DNA from: Clostridiales bacterium
GTDB taxonomy: Bacteria > Bacillota > Clostridia > Christensenellales > Aristaeellaceae
NCBI GenBank assembly: GCA_004552515.1
Contig: SFOF01000009.1
Span: 1-25,429, forward strand
Direction: 5' to 3'
DNA: 25,429 nucleotides
The position numbers and the translations under genes are program-made. The first letter of the stretch is position 1, and the number at the start of each line of letters is the position of its first letter. The notes under the pieces were generated by a model. It was not told the origin of the DNA. It made no database searches and worked only from the letters and a program-made list of their open reading frames with translations. Shown here in pieces: positions 14,092 to 22,414 of this stretch.

Positions 14092-15036
14092 ATGAATCGT
14101 TTCCCGGACCACGCGCGCGTCGTGTTTATCGGCGACAGCATCACCTGCGGCGGCATATGGATCGCCCATATCTATGATTACTATCTGCGCCATTTCCCCA
14201 AGAGCGATATTCGGATGTACAACGCGGGCATTTCCGGCGGCTCGACGACCAGCGCGCTGGAATACTACGATCGGGGCAACGGAGAGAACTACAAGCCCAC
14301 CCACGCTGTCATCATGCTGGGCATGAACGACGTCTGGCGCGGCCTGTATGAAATCAAGCCTGAAGAAAACGACATTGCCGACAAGCAGCCCGCCAAGCGC
14401 ATGGAGGCCATCGGCAATTACGAAAAGCGCCTGCGCACGCTGACCAGCCTGCTGCTGGAGCGCGGCGTGAGGCTGACCTTCGTCACGCCCACGATCTATG
14501 ACGAATCGACCGATCCCCGCGCGCTGGACAAGATCGGCTGCGATGCGGGCCTTGAATATCTGGGCGAGATCAACCGCCGCATCGCCGCGCAGACCGGCTC
14601 GGATTTCGTCAATCTGCACGCGCCCATCCGCTTTTTGAACGCCGCGCATCCCATGATCCGCGCCGACCGCGTGCATCCCAACGAGTTCGGCCATGTGTGC
14701 ATGGCGCATCTGTTCCTGGCCGCGCAGGGGCTTGTGGACGAGCCGACCGCGCTGAGTGTCGATTCGCTGCCCGGATGGGAGGAGCTGCTGCCCGCCAACC
14801 GCGCCCGCTATGAGGCGGAGCGGAAGGTGCGCACGTACTGGAACGCCGAATGGCTGCTGCTGCGCGATCATCCCGGCACGGAGGAGGAGCGCCGCGCCTA
14901 TCTGAAGGAGTTCCGAAAGACCGCGCCCAATGAATTCTGGACGGACCTGGTGGACAACTATTTCGCCATGGACGGCGACGTTAAGCCCGCGCAGGAGCAG
15001 GAAATCGCCTGCGTGGAGGCCTGCCTGAAGCAATAA
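14092..15036 (+). CDS. SGNH/GDSL hydrolase family protein
   Basis: A 314-residue SGNH hydrolase. The four blocks are present: IGDSITCGG with nucleophile Ser16, the oxyanion glycine in NAGISGGS, GMND with Asn79, and ADRVHPNEFGH with Asp192 and His195. Length is longer than minimal SGNH esterases because of a C-terminal helical extension after residue 200. No secretion signal. Likely removes acetyl or acyl groups from a sugar or small molecule. GAGAGG precedes ATG 14092. A small hairpin (about 14055-14068) lies in the 45-base gap after the dipeptidase gene but lacks a proper T-run. Confidence 0.88.
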   Translation: MNRFPDHARVVFIGDSITCGGIWIAHIYDYYLRHFPKSDIRMYNAGISGGSTTSALEYYDRGNGENYKPTHAVIMLGMNDVWRGLYEIKPEENDIADKQPAKRMEAIGNYEKRLRTLTSLLLERGVRLTFVTPTIYDESTDPRALDKIGCDAGLEYLGEINRRIAAQTGSDFVNLHAPIRFLNAAHPMIRADRVHPNEFGHVCMAHLFLAAQGLVDEPTALSVDSLPGWEELLPANRARYEAERKVRTYWNAEWLLLRDHPGTEEERRAYLKEFRKTAPNEFWTDLVDNYFAMDGDVKPAQEQEIACVEACLKQ

Positions 15037-15072
15037 TCAGGCGCAATCGCTTGAATGAAGGAGGATATACCT

Positions 15073-16236
15073 ATGGCCAATCAGAATTCGGACGCGGTGC
15101 TGAGCCAGTTCACTCAGGCCGTCGAGAAGGAAGCGATCGACGCGAGCAAAAAGCTGCGCGTGGGCATCATCGGCACGGGCGGCATCGCCCATGCCCACAT
15201 GGCGAGCTATCTCAAGATGCCCGACGTGGAGCTGGTCGCGGCGGCGGAGATCATCCCCGGCCGCGCCGAGGCGTTCTTCGAGGAGTTCGGCGTGAAGGGC
15301 GTTCACATCTACGCCGACTATAAGGAAATGCTGGACAGGGAGCAGCTGGACGCGGTGAGCGTCTGCACCTACAACCGCCAGCACGCCTGCTGCACAATCG
15401 CCGCGCTGGAGCACGGCGTTCATGTGCTGCTCGAAAAGCCCATGTGCGTCACGCTGGACGAGGCCGTCGAGATGCGCCGCGCCGAGAAGAAGAGCGGCAA
15501 GGTGCTCTCCATCGGCTTCCAGCCCCGCTTTGACGAGAATATGCAGATGATCAAGCGCATCGTGGAATCCGGCGCGCTGGGCAAGGTGTACTACATACAG
15601 ACTGGCGGAGGCCGCCGCCGCGGCATTCCCTGCGCCACAAAGACCAGCTTCATCATGGATGAGACCGCCGGCATCGGCGCGCTGGCCGACATCGGCTGCT
15701 ATTCGCTCGACATGGTGCTCAACGCCATTGGCTATCCCAAGCCGCTGACCGTCACCGGCTACACCTCCGACTATTTCGGCAAGAACCCGAAATACACCAT
15801 CCCCGAGCGCGCCGCCGTGTTCAGCGTGGATGATTTCGCCGCGGCGTTCATCCGCCTTGAGGGCGACGTGATTCTCGATTTCCGCATCGCCTGGGCCATG
15901 CACGTCGACACCCCCGGCGATACCATCATCTTCGGCACCGAGGGCGCGCTGCGCATCCCCTCGACCGACTGCTGGAACGGCACGGTCGGCGGCCCGATGA
16001 CGCTCTATCACGACGTGGCCGGTTCGCACGTTCAAACGGTCATCCCGATCGTGCCGCGCAAGGACGATCTGTCCAACTTCGACCGCAAGGTGCGCTCCTT
16101 CCTGGACGCCGTGAAGAACGGCACGGCCTCGCCGGTGCCCACCAGCCAGATCATCTACAATCAGGCCATCATCGACGGCATTTGCCGTTCCGCGAAGGCC
16201 GGTCACGAGCTGGCCATCGAAATCCCCGAGGACTGA
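15073..16236 (+). CDS. Gfo/Idh/MocA family NAD(P)-dependent oxidoreductase
   Basis: A 387-residue sugar or inositol-type dehydrogenase. The Rossmann signature RVGIIGTGGIAHAHM lies at about 29-43, offset by a 28-residue N-terminal extension that is unusual for the family, and the conserved EKP motif is at 121-123 (LLEKPMCVTLDEA). The GFQPRFDENMQMIKRIVESGALGKVYYIQ strand begins the C-terminal domain, followed by DETAGIGALADIGCYSLDMVL with the catalytic-region Asp and His-less variant CYSLD. AAGGAGGATATACCT places the start at 15073, not at the ATG at 15055 that overlaps this site. Last gene of the PocR-regulated operon. Confidence 0.9.
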   Translation: MANQNSDAVLSQFTQAVEKEAIDASKKLRVGIIGTGGIAHAHMASYLKMPDVELVAAAEIIPGRAEAFFEEFGVKGVHIYADYKEMLDREQLDAVSVCTYNRQHACCTIAALEHGVHVLLEKPMCVTLDEAVEMRRAEKKSGKVLSIGFQPRFDENMQMIKRIVESGALGKVYYIQTGGGRRRGIPCATKTSFIMDETAGIGALADIGCYSLDMVLNAIGYPKPLTVTGYTSDYFGKNPKYTIPERAAVFSVDDFAAAFIRLEGDVILDFRIAWAMHVDTPGDTIIFGTEGALRIPSTDCWNGTVGGPMTLYHDVAGSHVQTVIPIVPRKDDLSNFDRKVRSFLDAVKNGTASPVPTSQIIYNQAIIDGICRSAKAGHELAIEIPED

Positions 16237-16249
16237 TCGGCCGCAATGT

Positions 16250-16290
16250 GCGCGGGAGACGCTTTCCTTTCAGCGTCCCCCGCGCTTTTT
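16250..16290 (+). terminator. Strong intrinsic terminator of the PocR operon
   Basis: GCGCGGG-a-GACGCT (from 16250) pairs with AGCGTC-c-CCCGCGC, and the stem is followed directly by CTTTTT. A short T-rich loop separates the arms. Clear rho-independent structure 14 bases after the oxidoreductase stop. Confidence 0.85.
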
Positions 16291-16543
16291 ATGCCGGCGC
16301 ACGGTTTTGAGCGTGTTCAATGGGCGGCTTTGACGCGGCGTTTGGATACAGCGTGTCCAAGGCTATGGTGAAGCTCATTCGGCGTTCGGATGGCCTTTCA
16401 GCGCAGCGTCGAAGCACGGCGAATCGCCGTAAGGCCCGCTTTTACTCATGGCGCGGCGTTTGGATACAGCGTGTCTAAGCTCATTCGGCGTGGGCATCGG
16501 CGCGGCGGTTGAAACGCGGCGGTTCATTGCGGGCTGCTTTCAT
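16291..16543. repeat. Degenerate repeats derived from the 3' end of the solute-binding gene
   Basis: This gene-free stretch contains two near-identical copies of a 28-base unit (16334-16361 and 16452-16479, first 23 bases identical) and a 15-base unit AAGCTCATTCGGCGT (16371-16385 and 16477-16491). The element CAGCGTGTCC recurs near 16310, 16350, 16469 and, inside the adjacent gene, 16565. Read on the minus strand the second copy encodes Asp-Thr-Leu-Tyr-Pro-Asn-Ala-Ala-Pro-stop, closely matching the true gene end Asp-Thr-Leu-Asn-Ala-Gly-Gly-Ala-Pro-stop. The region thus looks like relics of duplicated gene ends. A small ACGGCG-aat-CGCCGT hairpin is at 16416-16430. No promoter or gene seen. Confidence 0.6.
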
Positions 16544-17827
16544 TCATGGCGCGCCGCCTGCATTCAGCGTGTCCTTCAGCGCGTCCCATGCCGCCTGCGG
16601 GGTGATATCTCCCGCGACCATTCGGTCGGCCAGCGCGGCGGCGCGTTCCCGCCATGCGTTGTCAAAGGCGGGCGGCGCGGCGATCGTCTGGCCGCTCAGG
16701 CCGCTTTCCAGCGCGCTCAGGCCGTTCGCGCCGGCGTAGAGCGGCGGCGTGTCGATGACCGGCAGCGCCTGCGCCGCGGTGAGCGTCCGCTGTGCGTCCT
16801 CCGCGAGCAGGAAAAGCGCGAACTCGCGGCAGAGCGCCTGTCGTTCGGGAAGCGCCGTGCGCTCGCAGTTCGTTATGGCCAGCAGCGCGATCTGATCGGT
16901 GAACGCCGCGCCGGGCGCGGCCGCCGCCCAGTCCGGCGCCCTGCCGCTGTCCGAAAGCGTCGTCAAGCGGCGAATCTCGCGCGCTGTGACCGGCATGGCC
17001 GTGAGCGACGCGCGTGTAAACGACGCATAAACCGACGCGTCGCGGCGAAAACTGTCAGGGAGAATATTCGGCAGACGGTTTTCGATGAGCGTCTCGGCGC
17101 GGGGCGCTTCGGCCGGCGGCTGCGTCGGATCGGACGGCAGGCTCAGGCCGAGGTCAAGCCCTTCTCCAGCCGGCGCGCCCTGACGCGCTGTCTCGCCGCT
17201 GGCCGTGCCGGAAAAGAGGGCGATCAGCGCGGCCGACCAGCTCTGCGCGTCCGTATCGCGCGGCCAGTCCAGCCAGTAGGACTCGGCCTGCTTTTTGAAC
17301 GATTTCGACGCGGCGGGGCGTTCGGAGAGCGCGCTCCAGTCGGCGGGCAGCGCGCCGAGCAGGGCGCGGTTATAGGCGAGGCCGTAGGTATCCATCGCCA
17401 CGGGCAGCGCATAGCGCGTTCCGTCGAGCGTACCGGCGCGTTCCAGCCCCGCGCGCAGGGCATAATCATCCTCGAGCGGCAGGAGAAACGCAGTTTCCTC
17501 GATCATTCCGGGCAGGAAGAGCAGCATATCTGGCGGATTGACGCGCCCGGCGGCGAAATCCCCGAGCGCGGCTTCGTCCACCTCGGAAAGCTGAATATAC
17601 ACGCCGCCGTGCCGCTTTTCGAACGCGGCGATGCGGCCGTTCAGCCAGCCGGAGAGCGGACTTAAGTCTTCGCACGTCCACAGGCGCAGCACGCCCGAAA
17701 AGCCGCCGTAGCGCGCGCGGATGGCGGCCTCGCGCTTCTGATCGGCGTCGCCCGCGGGATAGAGGACGATCAGCGCGGCGGCGGCGCAGAGCAGCAGCCA
17801 GGCGATGGGGCGATACAGGCGTTTCAA
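16544..17827 (-). CDS. Membrane-anchored extracellular solute-binding-like protein
   Basis: About 427 residues. A short positively charged start and hydrophobic segment (residues about 7-24, WLLLCAAAALIVLY) anchor or export it; there is no convincing lipobox. The rest resembles family 1 sugar-binding proteins: LRLWTCEDLSPLSGWLN at the mature start, VYIQLSEVDE, DMLLFLPGMIEE, the LDGTRYALPVAMDTYGLAYNRALL signature, and a C-terminal LFLLAEDAQRTLT segment. A Pro-rich loop sits mid-protein. TTG 17827 is preferred because AAAGGAAG lies ten bases upstream and yields a standard signal; ATG 17890 would add 21 charged residues and has no ribosome site. No permease or ATPase gene is adjacent, so transport function is unproven. 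Confidence 0.7.
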   Translation of the reverse strand: MKRLYRPIAWLLLCAAAALIVLYPAGDADQKREAAIRARYGGFSGVLRLWTCEDLSPLSGWLNGRIAAFEKRHGGVYIQLSEVDEAALGDFAAGRVNPPDMLLFLPGMIEETAFLLPLEDDYALRAGLERAGTLDGTRYALPVAMDTYGLAYNRALLGALPADWSALSERPAASKSFKKQAESYWLDWPRDTDAQSWSAALIALFSGTASGETARQGAPAGEGLDLGLSLPSDPTQPPAEAPRAETLIENRLPNILPDSFRRDASVYASFTRASLTAMPVTAREIRRLTTLSDSGRAPDWAAAAPGAAFTDQIALLAITNCERTALPERQALCREFALFLLAEDAQRTLTAAQALPVIDTPPLYAGANGLSALESGLSGQTIAAPPAFDNAWRERAAALADRMVAGDITPQAAWDALKDTLNAGGAP

Positions 17828-17892
17828 GGGCGCGTCACTTCCTTTTTTTGTGATGAATGGGCGCTTGATCGCCGCTTTACGGCGCGCCATGC

Positions 17893-17921
17893 TTTCAAAA
17901 TCAACAATATTCTGCTACAAT
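17893..17921 (+). promoter_or_regulatory. Extended -10 promoter for the MFS/GNAT genes
   Basis: TGCTACAAT (17913-17921) is an extended -10 element; the matching -35 region around 17893-17898 (TTTCAA) is poor. It lies about 40 bases before the transporter start. Confidence 0.5.
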
Positions 17922-17963
17922 AGCCCGGTATGACAACGCGGCGGGCGTGAAAGGGGCGGCGGC

Positions 17964-19139
17964 ATGAAAACGAAGAATTATCCGTGGCGATACGGCTGGT
18001 TTTTGGGAATGTACTATATGGCCAACGGCATCTATCAGGGCTATGCCAGCAAGTATTTTGAGGCGACCGGCATGAGCACGGCGATGCTGAGCGTCATATT
18101 GGCGTTCACGCCGCTCATTTCGATCTTCACACAGCCGCTGTGGGGCACTGTGGGCGATCGCGCCAAAAGCCGGAATCGCGTGCTGGGCTTCCTCATCGTC
18201 GCTTCGGCGGCGCTGGTGCTGCTCTATTGCGTGTCGGCTTCGTTCTGGTGGCTGCTGCCGATGAGCATATTGTTTTCCTCGGTGTATACCTCCATTCAGC
18301 CGATGGGCGATTCCATCGTGCTGGAGGCGCTCAGTCCGGAAAATCACGCTTTCGGGCCGCTGCGCATGATGGGCACGATTTCCTTCGCGCTGACCAACCT
18401 CGTCTGGGGCCTGATTCTCACGCCCGGACGCATGAACCTTGTGGTCTATATGACGGCGATCATGCTGATGATGGTGCTCGTCTCCACGCGCGTCCTGCCG
18501 CCGACGGAGGGGCATCAGTCCTCCACGGGCCGCAAGATGAACATGACGGCCATCCTCAAAATGAAGCATATGCCGGGGCTGCTTATACTGCTCATGCTGC
18601 TTCAGCTGACGATGGGCTATTTCTACAGCTTCTTTTCGATCTATTTCACCTCGATGCCGGGCGGGAGCAGCCGCCTCTTGGGCCTGTGCTATTTCATGTC
18701 GGCCATGAGTGAGATTCCCTTCCTGCTCAATGCCGACCGGCTCTTTGAAAGGCTGGGCGTGGGCAAGCTGCTCAGCATCGCCGCGATTGCGCTTACGCTG
18801 CGGTGGACGATCCTGGGAACGTGCCATAATGTATACGCCGTCATGGCCAGCCAGCTGCTGCACGGCTGGGGCTTCATCGTCATGACGGTGAGCATGGCCA
18901 AATACGTCAGCGCGACCATTCCGGACGAGCTGAAGGCCAGTGGCCAGATGCTCATCTCGGTGGTGGGCTTCGGCATTGCGCGCGTGTTCGGCATACTGGG
19001 CGGCGGTCTGGTGGCCGACGCGATGGGCAGCGTGCAGAAGGGCTTCCTGCTGATGGCGATTGTGGCGGGCGTCGGGCTGATCGCGTTCGTGCCGCGCTAT
19101 CTGGCCATGAAGCCGCTCAACGGCAAGAGCGAGGCGTAA
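17964..19139 (+). CDS. Major facilitator superfamily transporter (MFS_1-like)
   Basis: A 391-residue integral membrane protein with about 12 hydrophobic helices. The N-terminal half has YGWFLGMYYMANGIYQGYASKYFEATGMS and the loop 2-3 motif GTVGDRAKSRNRVLG, a good match to the MFS motif A (GxxxDrxgrR). The overall style (short loops, split 6+6 helices around a cytoplasmic loop near residues 180-195) is that of the MFS_1-like/nucleoside-symporter group rather than drug-efflux pumps. Substrate unknown. AAAGGGG precedes ATG 17964. It is followed after 69 bases by a GNAT gene in the same direction. Confidence 0.88.
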   Translation: MKTKNYPWRYGWFLGMYYMANGIYQGYASKYFEATGMSTAMLSVILAFTPLISIFTQPLWGTVGDRAKSRNRVLGFLIVASAALVLLYCVSASFWWLLPMSILFSSVYTSIQPMGDSIVLEALSPENHAFGPLRMMGTISFALTNLVWGLILTPGRMNLVVYMTAIMLMMVLVSTRVLPPTEGHQSSTGRKMNMTAILKMKHMPGLLILLMLLQLTMGYFYSFFSIYFTSMPGGSSRLLGLCYFMSAMSEIPFLLNADRLFERLGVGKLLSIAAIALTLRWTILGTCHNVYAVMASQLLHGWGFIVMTVSMAKYVSATIPDELKASGQMLISVVGFGIARVFGILGGGLVADAMGSVQKGFLLMAIVAGVGLIAFVPRYLAMKPLNGKSEA

Positions 19140-19208
19140 AACGGCATTATGAAGGGGCGCCGTCCGCGGAGGACGCGTCCCATTTTCTATTCAAAGGAGG
19201 AAAGAACC

Positions 19209-19736
19209 ATGCGATTTGAACGACTGACCGACTGCCATGACCCGCGCTATGAAACGGCGCGGGCGCTGTACCGGCGGAGCTTCCCCCGCCATGAGCAGCG
19301 CGAGGCCGCGTCTCAGGCGGCGATTCTCGCGCATCCGGCCTATCGGTTCGATCTGATCTATGACGGCGATGAATTCGTCGGGCTGCTGCTGTGCTGGGAG
19401 ACGGACGATTTTATCTATGTCGAGCATTTCTGCATCGAGCCGGACAAACGCGGCTGTGGCTATGGCTCCCGCGCGCTCGAGCTGCTGGGCGCGTCGGGCA
19501 AGACGGTCATTCTGGAGATCGATCCGCCCATCGACGAGATTTCCATCCGGCGCAGGGGCTTTTATGAGCGCGCGCACTTTCGGGCCAATCCCTATCCGCA
19601 CGTTCATCCCGCCTATCATGCGGATTGCGAGGGGCACGAGCTGGTGATCATGTCCGCGCCCGCGCCCATCAATCAGGCGCGGTATGACGCGTTTAATGAT
19701 TATCTGCGCGCCGTCGTGATGAAGGACGTTTACTGA
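19209..19736 (+). CDS. GNAT family N-acetyltransferase
   Basis: A 175-residue acetyltransferase. The core is FVGLLLCWETDDFIYVEHFCIEPDKRGCGYGSRALELL: the strand-4 segment followed by the acetyl-CoA loop R-G-C-G-Y-G, then TVILEIDPP and RRRGFYERAHFRANPYPHVHPAYH. The acceptor site is unknown. AAAGGAGG nine bases upstream fixes ATG 19209; an upstream in-frame start at 19149 would add residues unlike the family. Transcribed behind the MFS gene and ended by the shared terminator at 19784. Confidence 0.85.
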   Translation: MRFERLTDCHDPRYETARALYRRSFPRHEQREAASQAAILAHPAYRFDLIYDGDEFVGLLLCWETDDFIYVEHFCIEPDKRGCGYGSRALELLGASGKTVILEIDPPIDEISIRRRGFYERAHFRANPYPHVHPAYHADCEGHELVIMSAPAPINQARYDAFNDYLRAVVMKDVY

Positions 19737-19783
19737 AACGGAAAAAACGCCGCCTTTCGCGCCGGTTTTGCGAAAAATGCAAG

Positions 19784-19828
19784 AAGACCGCCGTCCTCCG
19801 CGATGATGCGGAGGACGGCGGTCTTTAT
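19784..19828. terminator. Bidirectional terminator with perfect 18-base stem
   Basis: Bases 19784-19801 pair perfectly with 19808-19825 around the loop GATGAT. The plus strand continues TTTATAT and the minus strand continues TTCTTGCATTTTT. It separates the converging GNAT gene and dehydrogenase operon and very likely ends both transcripts. Confidence 0.9.
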
Positions 19829-19846
19829 ATCATGCGATGGAGAGAA

Positions 19847-22315
19847 TTACACGCCGCGGCGCTCGTTGCGCAGCTTCTCGTTGAGCGCCTGGTTGGTGGT
19901 GCGCACATGGCCCTTGAGCGGGACGATCTTCGCGTCGATCGCGTCGAGGATCCAGCTGGGCTGCGGGAAGAAGGACTCCTCCAGCTCGTGAGCGGGGGTG
20001 ATCCAGTTGCGGGAGGCGACCACGGTGGGCGCGGCGTCGAGATAATCGAACGCCATCTCGGTGATCTGGCGCGCCACCTCGCTGGCGAAGGAGCCGCGCT
20101 CGCACGCATCGGTCACGATGACCAGACGGCCGGTCTTCTTGACGGACTCGAGCACGGTGTCATAGTCGAACGGCACCAGGGAGCGCGCGTCGATGACCTC
20201 GGCCTCCATGCCGTACTTCTCCTTCAGCTCGTCGGCGGCCTTCAGGGCGCGATACATCACGGCGCCGAAGGTCAGGATGGTGATGTCCTTGCCGGGGCGC
20301 TTGATATCGGCCTTGCCGAAGGGGATTTCGTAATACTCGGCCGGCACGCCGCCCTCATGGAACTGCTCGCCGACGTCGTAAATGCGCTGGGACTCGAAGA
20401 AGATGACCGGATCGGTGCCCGCCAGAGCGGCGGCCAGCATACCCTTCGCGTCGTAGGGGGTGGTCGGGAAGGCGGCCTTCAGGCCCGGAATGTGGGCGAC
20501 CAGCGCCGTCCAGTCCTGAGAGTGCTGCGCGCCGTACTTGGAGCCGACGGACACACGCAGCACGACGGGCATCTTGATGATGCCGGCGGACATGGCCTGC
20601 CACTTGGCCATCTGGTTGAACACCTCGTCGCCGGCGCAGCCCAGGAAGTCGCAGTACATCAGCTCGACCAGCGCGCGGCCGCCCGCCATGGCATAGCCGA
20701 CGGCGCTGCCGACGATGGCGGATTCGCTGATGGGCGCGTTGAACAGGCGATGATAGGGCAGGGCCTCGGTCAGGCCGCGATAGACGGCGAACGCGCCGCC
20801 CCAGTCGCGGTTCTCCTCGCCGTAGGCGACCATGGTGGGATCCTTGTAGAAGCGGTCGGCAATGGCCTCGAACAGGCCGTCGCGCAGCTGATAGACCTTG
20901 TTCTTGGAGACGGGCTTGCCGTTCGCGTCGAAGCCCCAGCGTTCCTTCTTGGCGATGGCCTGAACGCGCGGGTTCTCCTCAAGGGGCATGAGCACGTCCG
21001 GCTTCGCGTCGGAGAACGCCTCGACATGGCCGTTGGAGAACATCAGATCCGCGATCTCGTCGGGGTTCTTGTCGAGATTCATGCGCGGGGACACGCTGTC
21101 GTCGATGGCCAGCTTGAAGTTGCGCAGGTTGGTCGCCTTGACGTGCGCCTTGATGGCGTCGCATTCCTCGGCGGTGGCCACGCCGGCCTCGATCAGCTGG
21201 GCGCGATAGGTGTTGATGGGATCGATGGCTTCCCACGCCGCCATCTCTTCCTTGGTGCGGTAGGAGGAGGCGTCAGACGGGCTGTGGCCGGCATAGCGGT
21301 AGGTCAGCACGTCGAGGAGCACGGGGCCTTCGCCCTTGAGCAGCAGTTCCTTCTTGCGGCCATAGGCCTCGATGACGGCCAGCGGATTGTAGCCGTCCAC
21401 GCGCTCGGCGTGCATCTGGTTCGGATTGAAGCCGGCGCCCATGCGCGCAGGGGCGTCGTAGCCCATGGTCTCGCCGACGGTCTGGCCGCCCATGGCGTAC
21501 TGGTTGTTGACGATGTTGAAGAGCACCGGCAATCCGCCCTTCATGTCGTCCTCCCAGAGGGTGTTCAGCTGGCCCATGCCGGCCATGTTGAGCGCCTCGA
21601 GAACCGGGCCGCGGCCGAGCGCGCCGTCGCCGATGTTGGCGATGACGATGCCCTTCTTGCGGTTGACGCGCTTGTACAGCGCCGCGCCCATGGCGATGGT
21701 GCCGCTGCCGCCGACGATGGCGTTGTTGGGATAGATGCCGAAGGGGGTAAAGAAGGTGTGCATGGAGCCGCCCAGGCCGCGGTTGAAGCCGGTTTCGCGG
21801 GCGAAGATCTCCGCCATCGCGCCGTAGAGCAGGAAATCGATGGCCAGATCCTTGATGGTGTCATGGGGCTGCTTCTCGACGACGGCGAGCGTCTTGCCGT
21901 CCAGGAAATTCTTCATGATGTCCATCAGCTCGTCGTCGGACAGCTTTTCGATGGCCGACAGACCCTTGGCCAGAATGTCGGAATGGCCGCGGTGGGAGCC
22001 GAAGATGAAGTCGTCGGCGGTCAGATGGAACGCCTGGCCGACGGCCGCGGCTTCCTGACCCATAGACAGGTGAGCGGGGCCGGGATGGTTGTAGGCCACG
22101 CCCTCGTACTCGCCGGTGGTCTTGATGAGGTTGATCATGGTTTCGAATTCGCGCAGAGTCAGCATATCGCGATAGATGTTGACCAGCTGCTCCTTCGTGA
22201 AGTTGCCGACCTCGTCCTTGACCGTCTTCTGATAGACGTTCATCGGGATGTCTTCGAAAGTGATTTTGCCGCTCTTGCGGACGACTTCCGGATCGATGTA
22301 AAGGGACTTGGGCAT
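19847..22315 (-). CDS. 2-oxo-acid dehydrogenase E1, fused alpha and beta subunits
   Basis: An 822-residue ThDP enzyme catalysing oxidative decarboxylation of a 2-oxo acid and transfer to the lipoyl group of E2. The alpha half (about 40-370) carries GSHRGH (106-111), GGSMH, and the ThDP-Mg motif IGDG (229-231) with its Asn pair at 270-271. About eleven extra residues lie between the GDG and the Asn pair compared with standard E1alpha. A linker of about 100 residues follows, then the beta half from 477 with ISESAIVGSAVG, HSQ (His598) and the transketolase C-domain (DARSLVPFD). Fusion is less common than separate subunits. AAGGAG precedes ATG 22315. Substrate could be pyruvate, acetoin or branched-chain 2-oxo acids; not decided. 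Last gene of the operon. Confidence 0.9.
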   Translation of the reverse strand: MPKSLYIDPEVVRKSGKITFEDIPMNVYQKTVKDEVGNFTKEQLVNIYRDMLTLREFETMINLIKTTGEYEGVAYNHPGPAHLSMGQEAAAVGQAFHLTADDFIFGSHRGHSDILAKGLSAIEKLSDDELMDIMKNFLDGKTLAVVEKQPHDTIKDLAIDFLLYGAMAEIFARETGFNRGLGGSMHTFFTPFGIYPNNAIVGGSGTIAMGAALYKRVNRKKGIVIANIGDGALGRGPVLEALNMAGMGQLNTLWEDDMKGGLPVLFNIVNNQYAMGGQTVGETMGYDAPARMGAGFNPNQMHAERVDGYNPLAVIEAYGRKKELLLKGEGPVLLDVLTYRYAGHSPSDASSYRTKEEMAAWEAIDPINTYRAQLIEAGVATAEECDAIKAHVKATNLRNFKLAIDDSVSPRMNLDKNPDEIADLMFSNGHVEAFSDAKPDVLMPLEENPRVQAIAKKERWGFDANGKPVSKNKVYQLRDGLFEAIADRFYKDPTMVAYGEENRDWGGAFAVYRGLTEALPYHRLFNAPISESAIVGSAVGYAMAGGRALVELMYCDFLGCAGDEVFNQMAKWQAMSAGIIKMPVVLRVSVGSKYGAQHSQDWTALVAHIPGLKAAFPTTPYDAKGMLAAALAGTDPVIFFESQRIYDVGEQFHEGGVPAEYYEIPFGKADIKRPGKDITILTFGAVMYRALKAADELKEKYGMEAEVIDARSLVPFDYDTVLESVKKTGRLVIVTDACERGSFASEVARQITEMAFDYLDAAPTVVASRNWITPAHELEESFFPQPSWILDAIDAKIVPLKGHVRTTNQALNEKLRNERRGV

Positions 22316-22414
22316 GGGAAGGTCACTCCTTTTCCTTTATCCTTGCAAATATCAGCCGGCGCGAAACGGCTTTGGAGTCCGCTCCGCGCCGCGTTTCCCA
22401 ATCAGGCGCTAAAA

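Noticed and set aside
13081..15033. 650-codon minus-strand frame across the dipeptidase and SGNH genes
   Set aside because: Antisense shadow. The plus-strand genes carry complete catalytic motifs and ribosome sites.
16291..16543. CRISPR array or REP-type element
   Set aside because: Repeats are too few, irregularly spaced and not palindromic, and no cas genes are present. They match the neighbouring gene end instead.
16448..17665. Long plus-strand frame opposite the solute-binding-like gene
   Set aside because: Arg-rich sequence without family resemblance; the minus frame has a signal segment, a ribosome site and binding-protein motifs.
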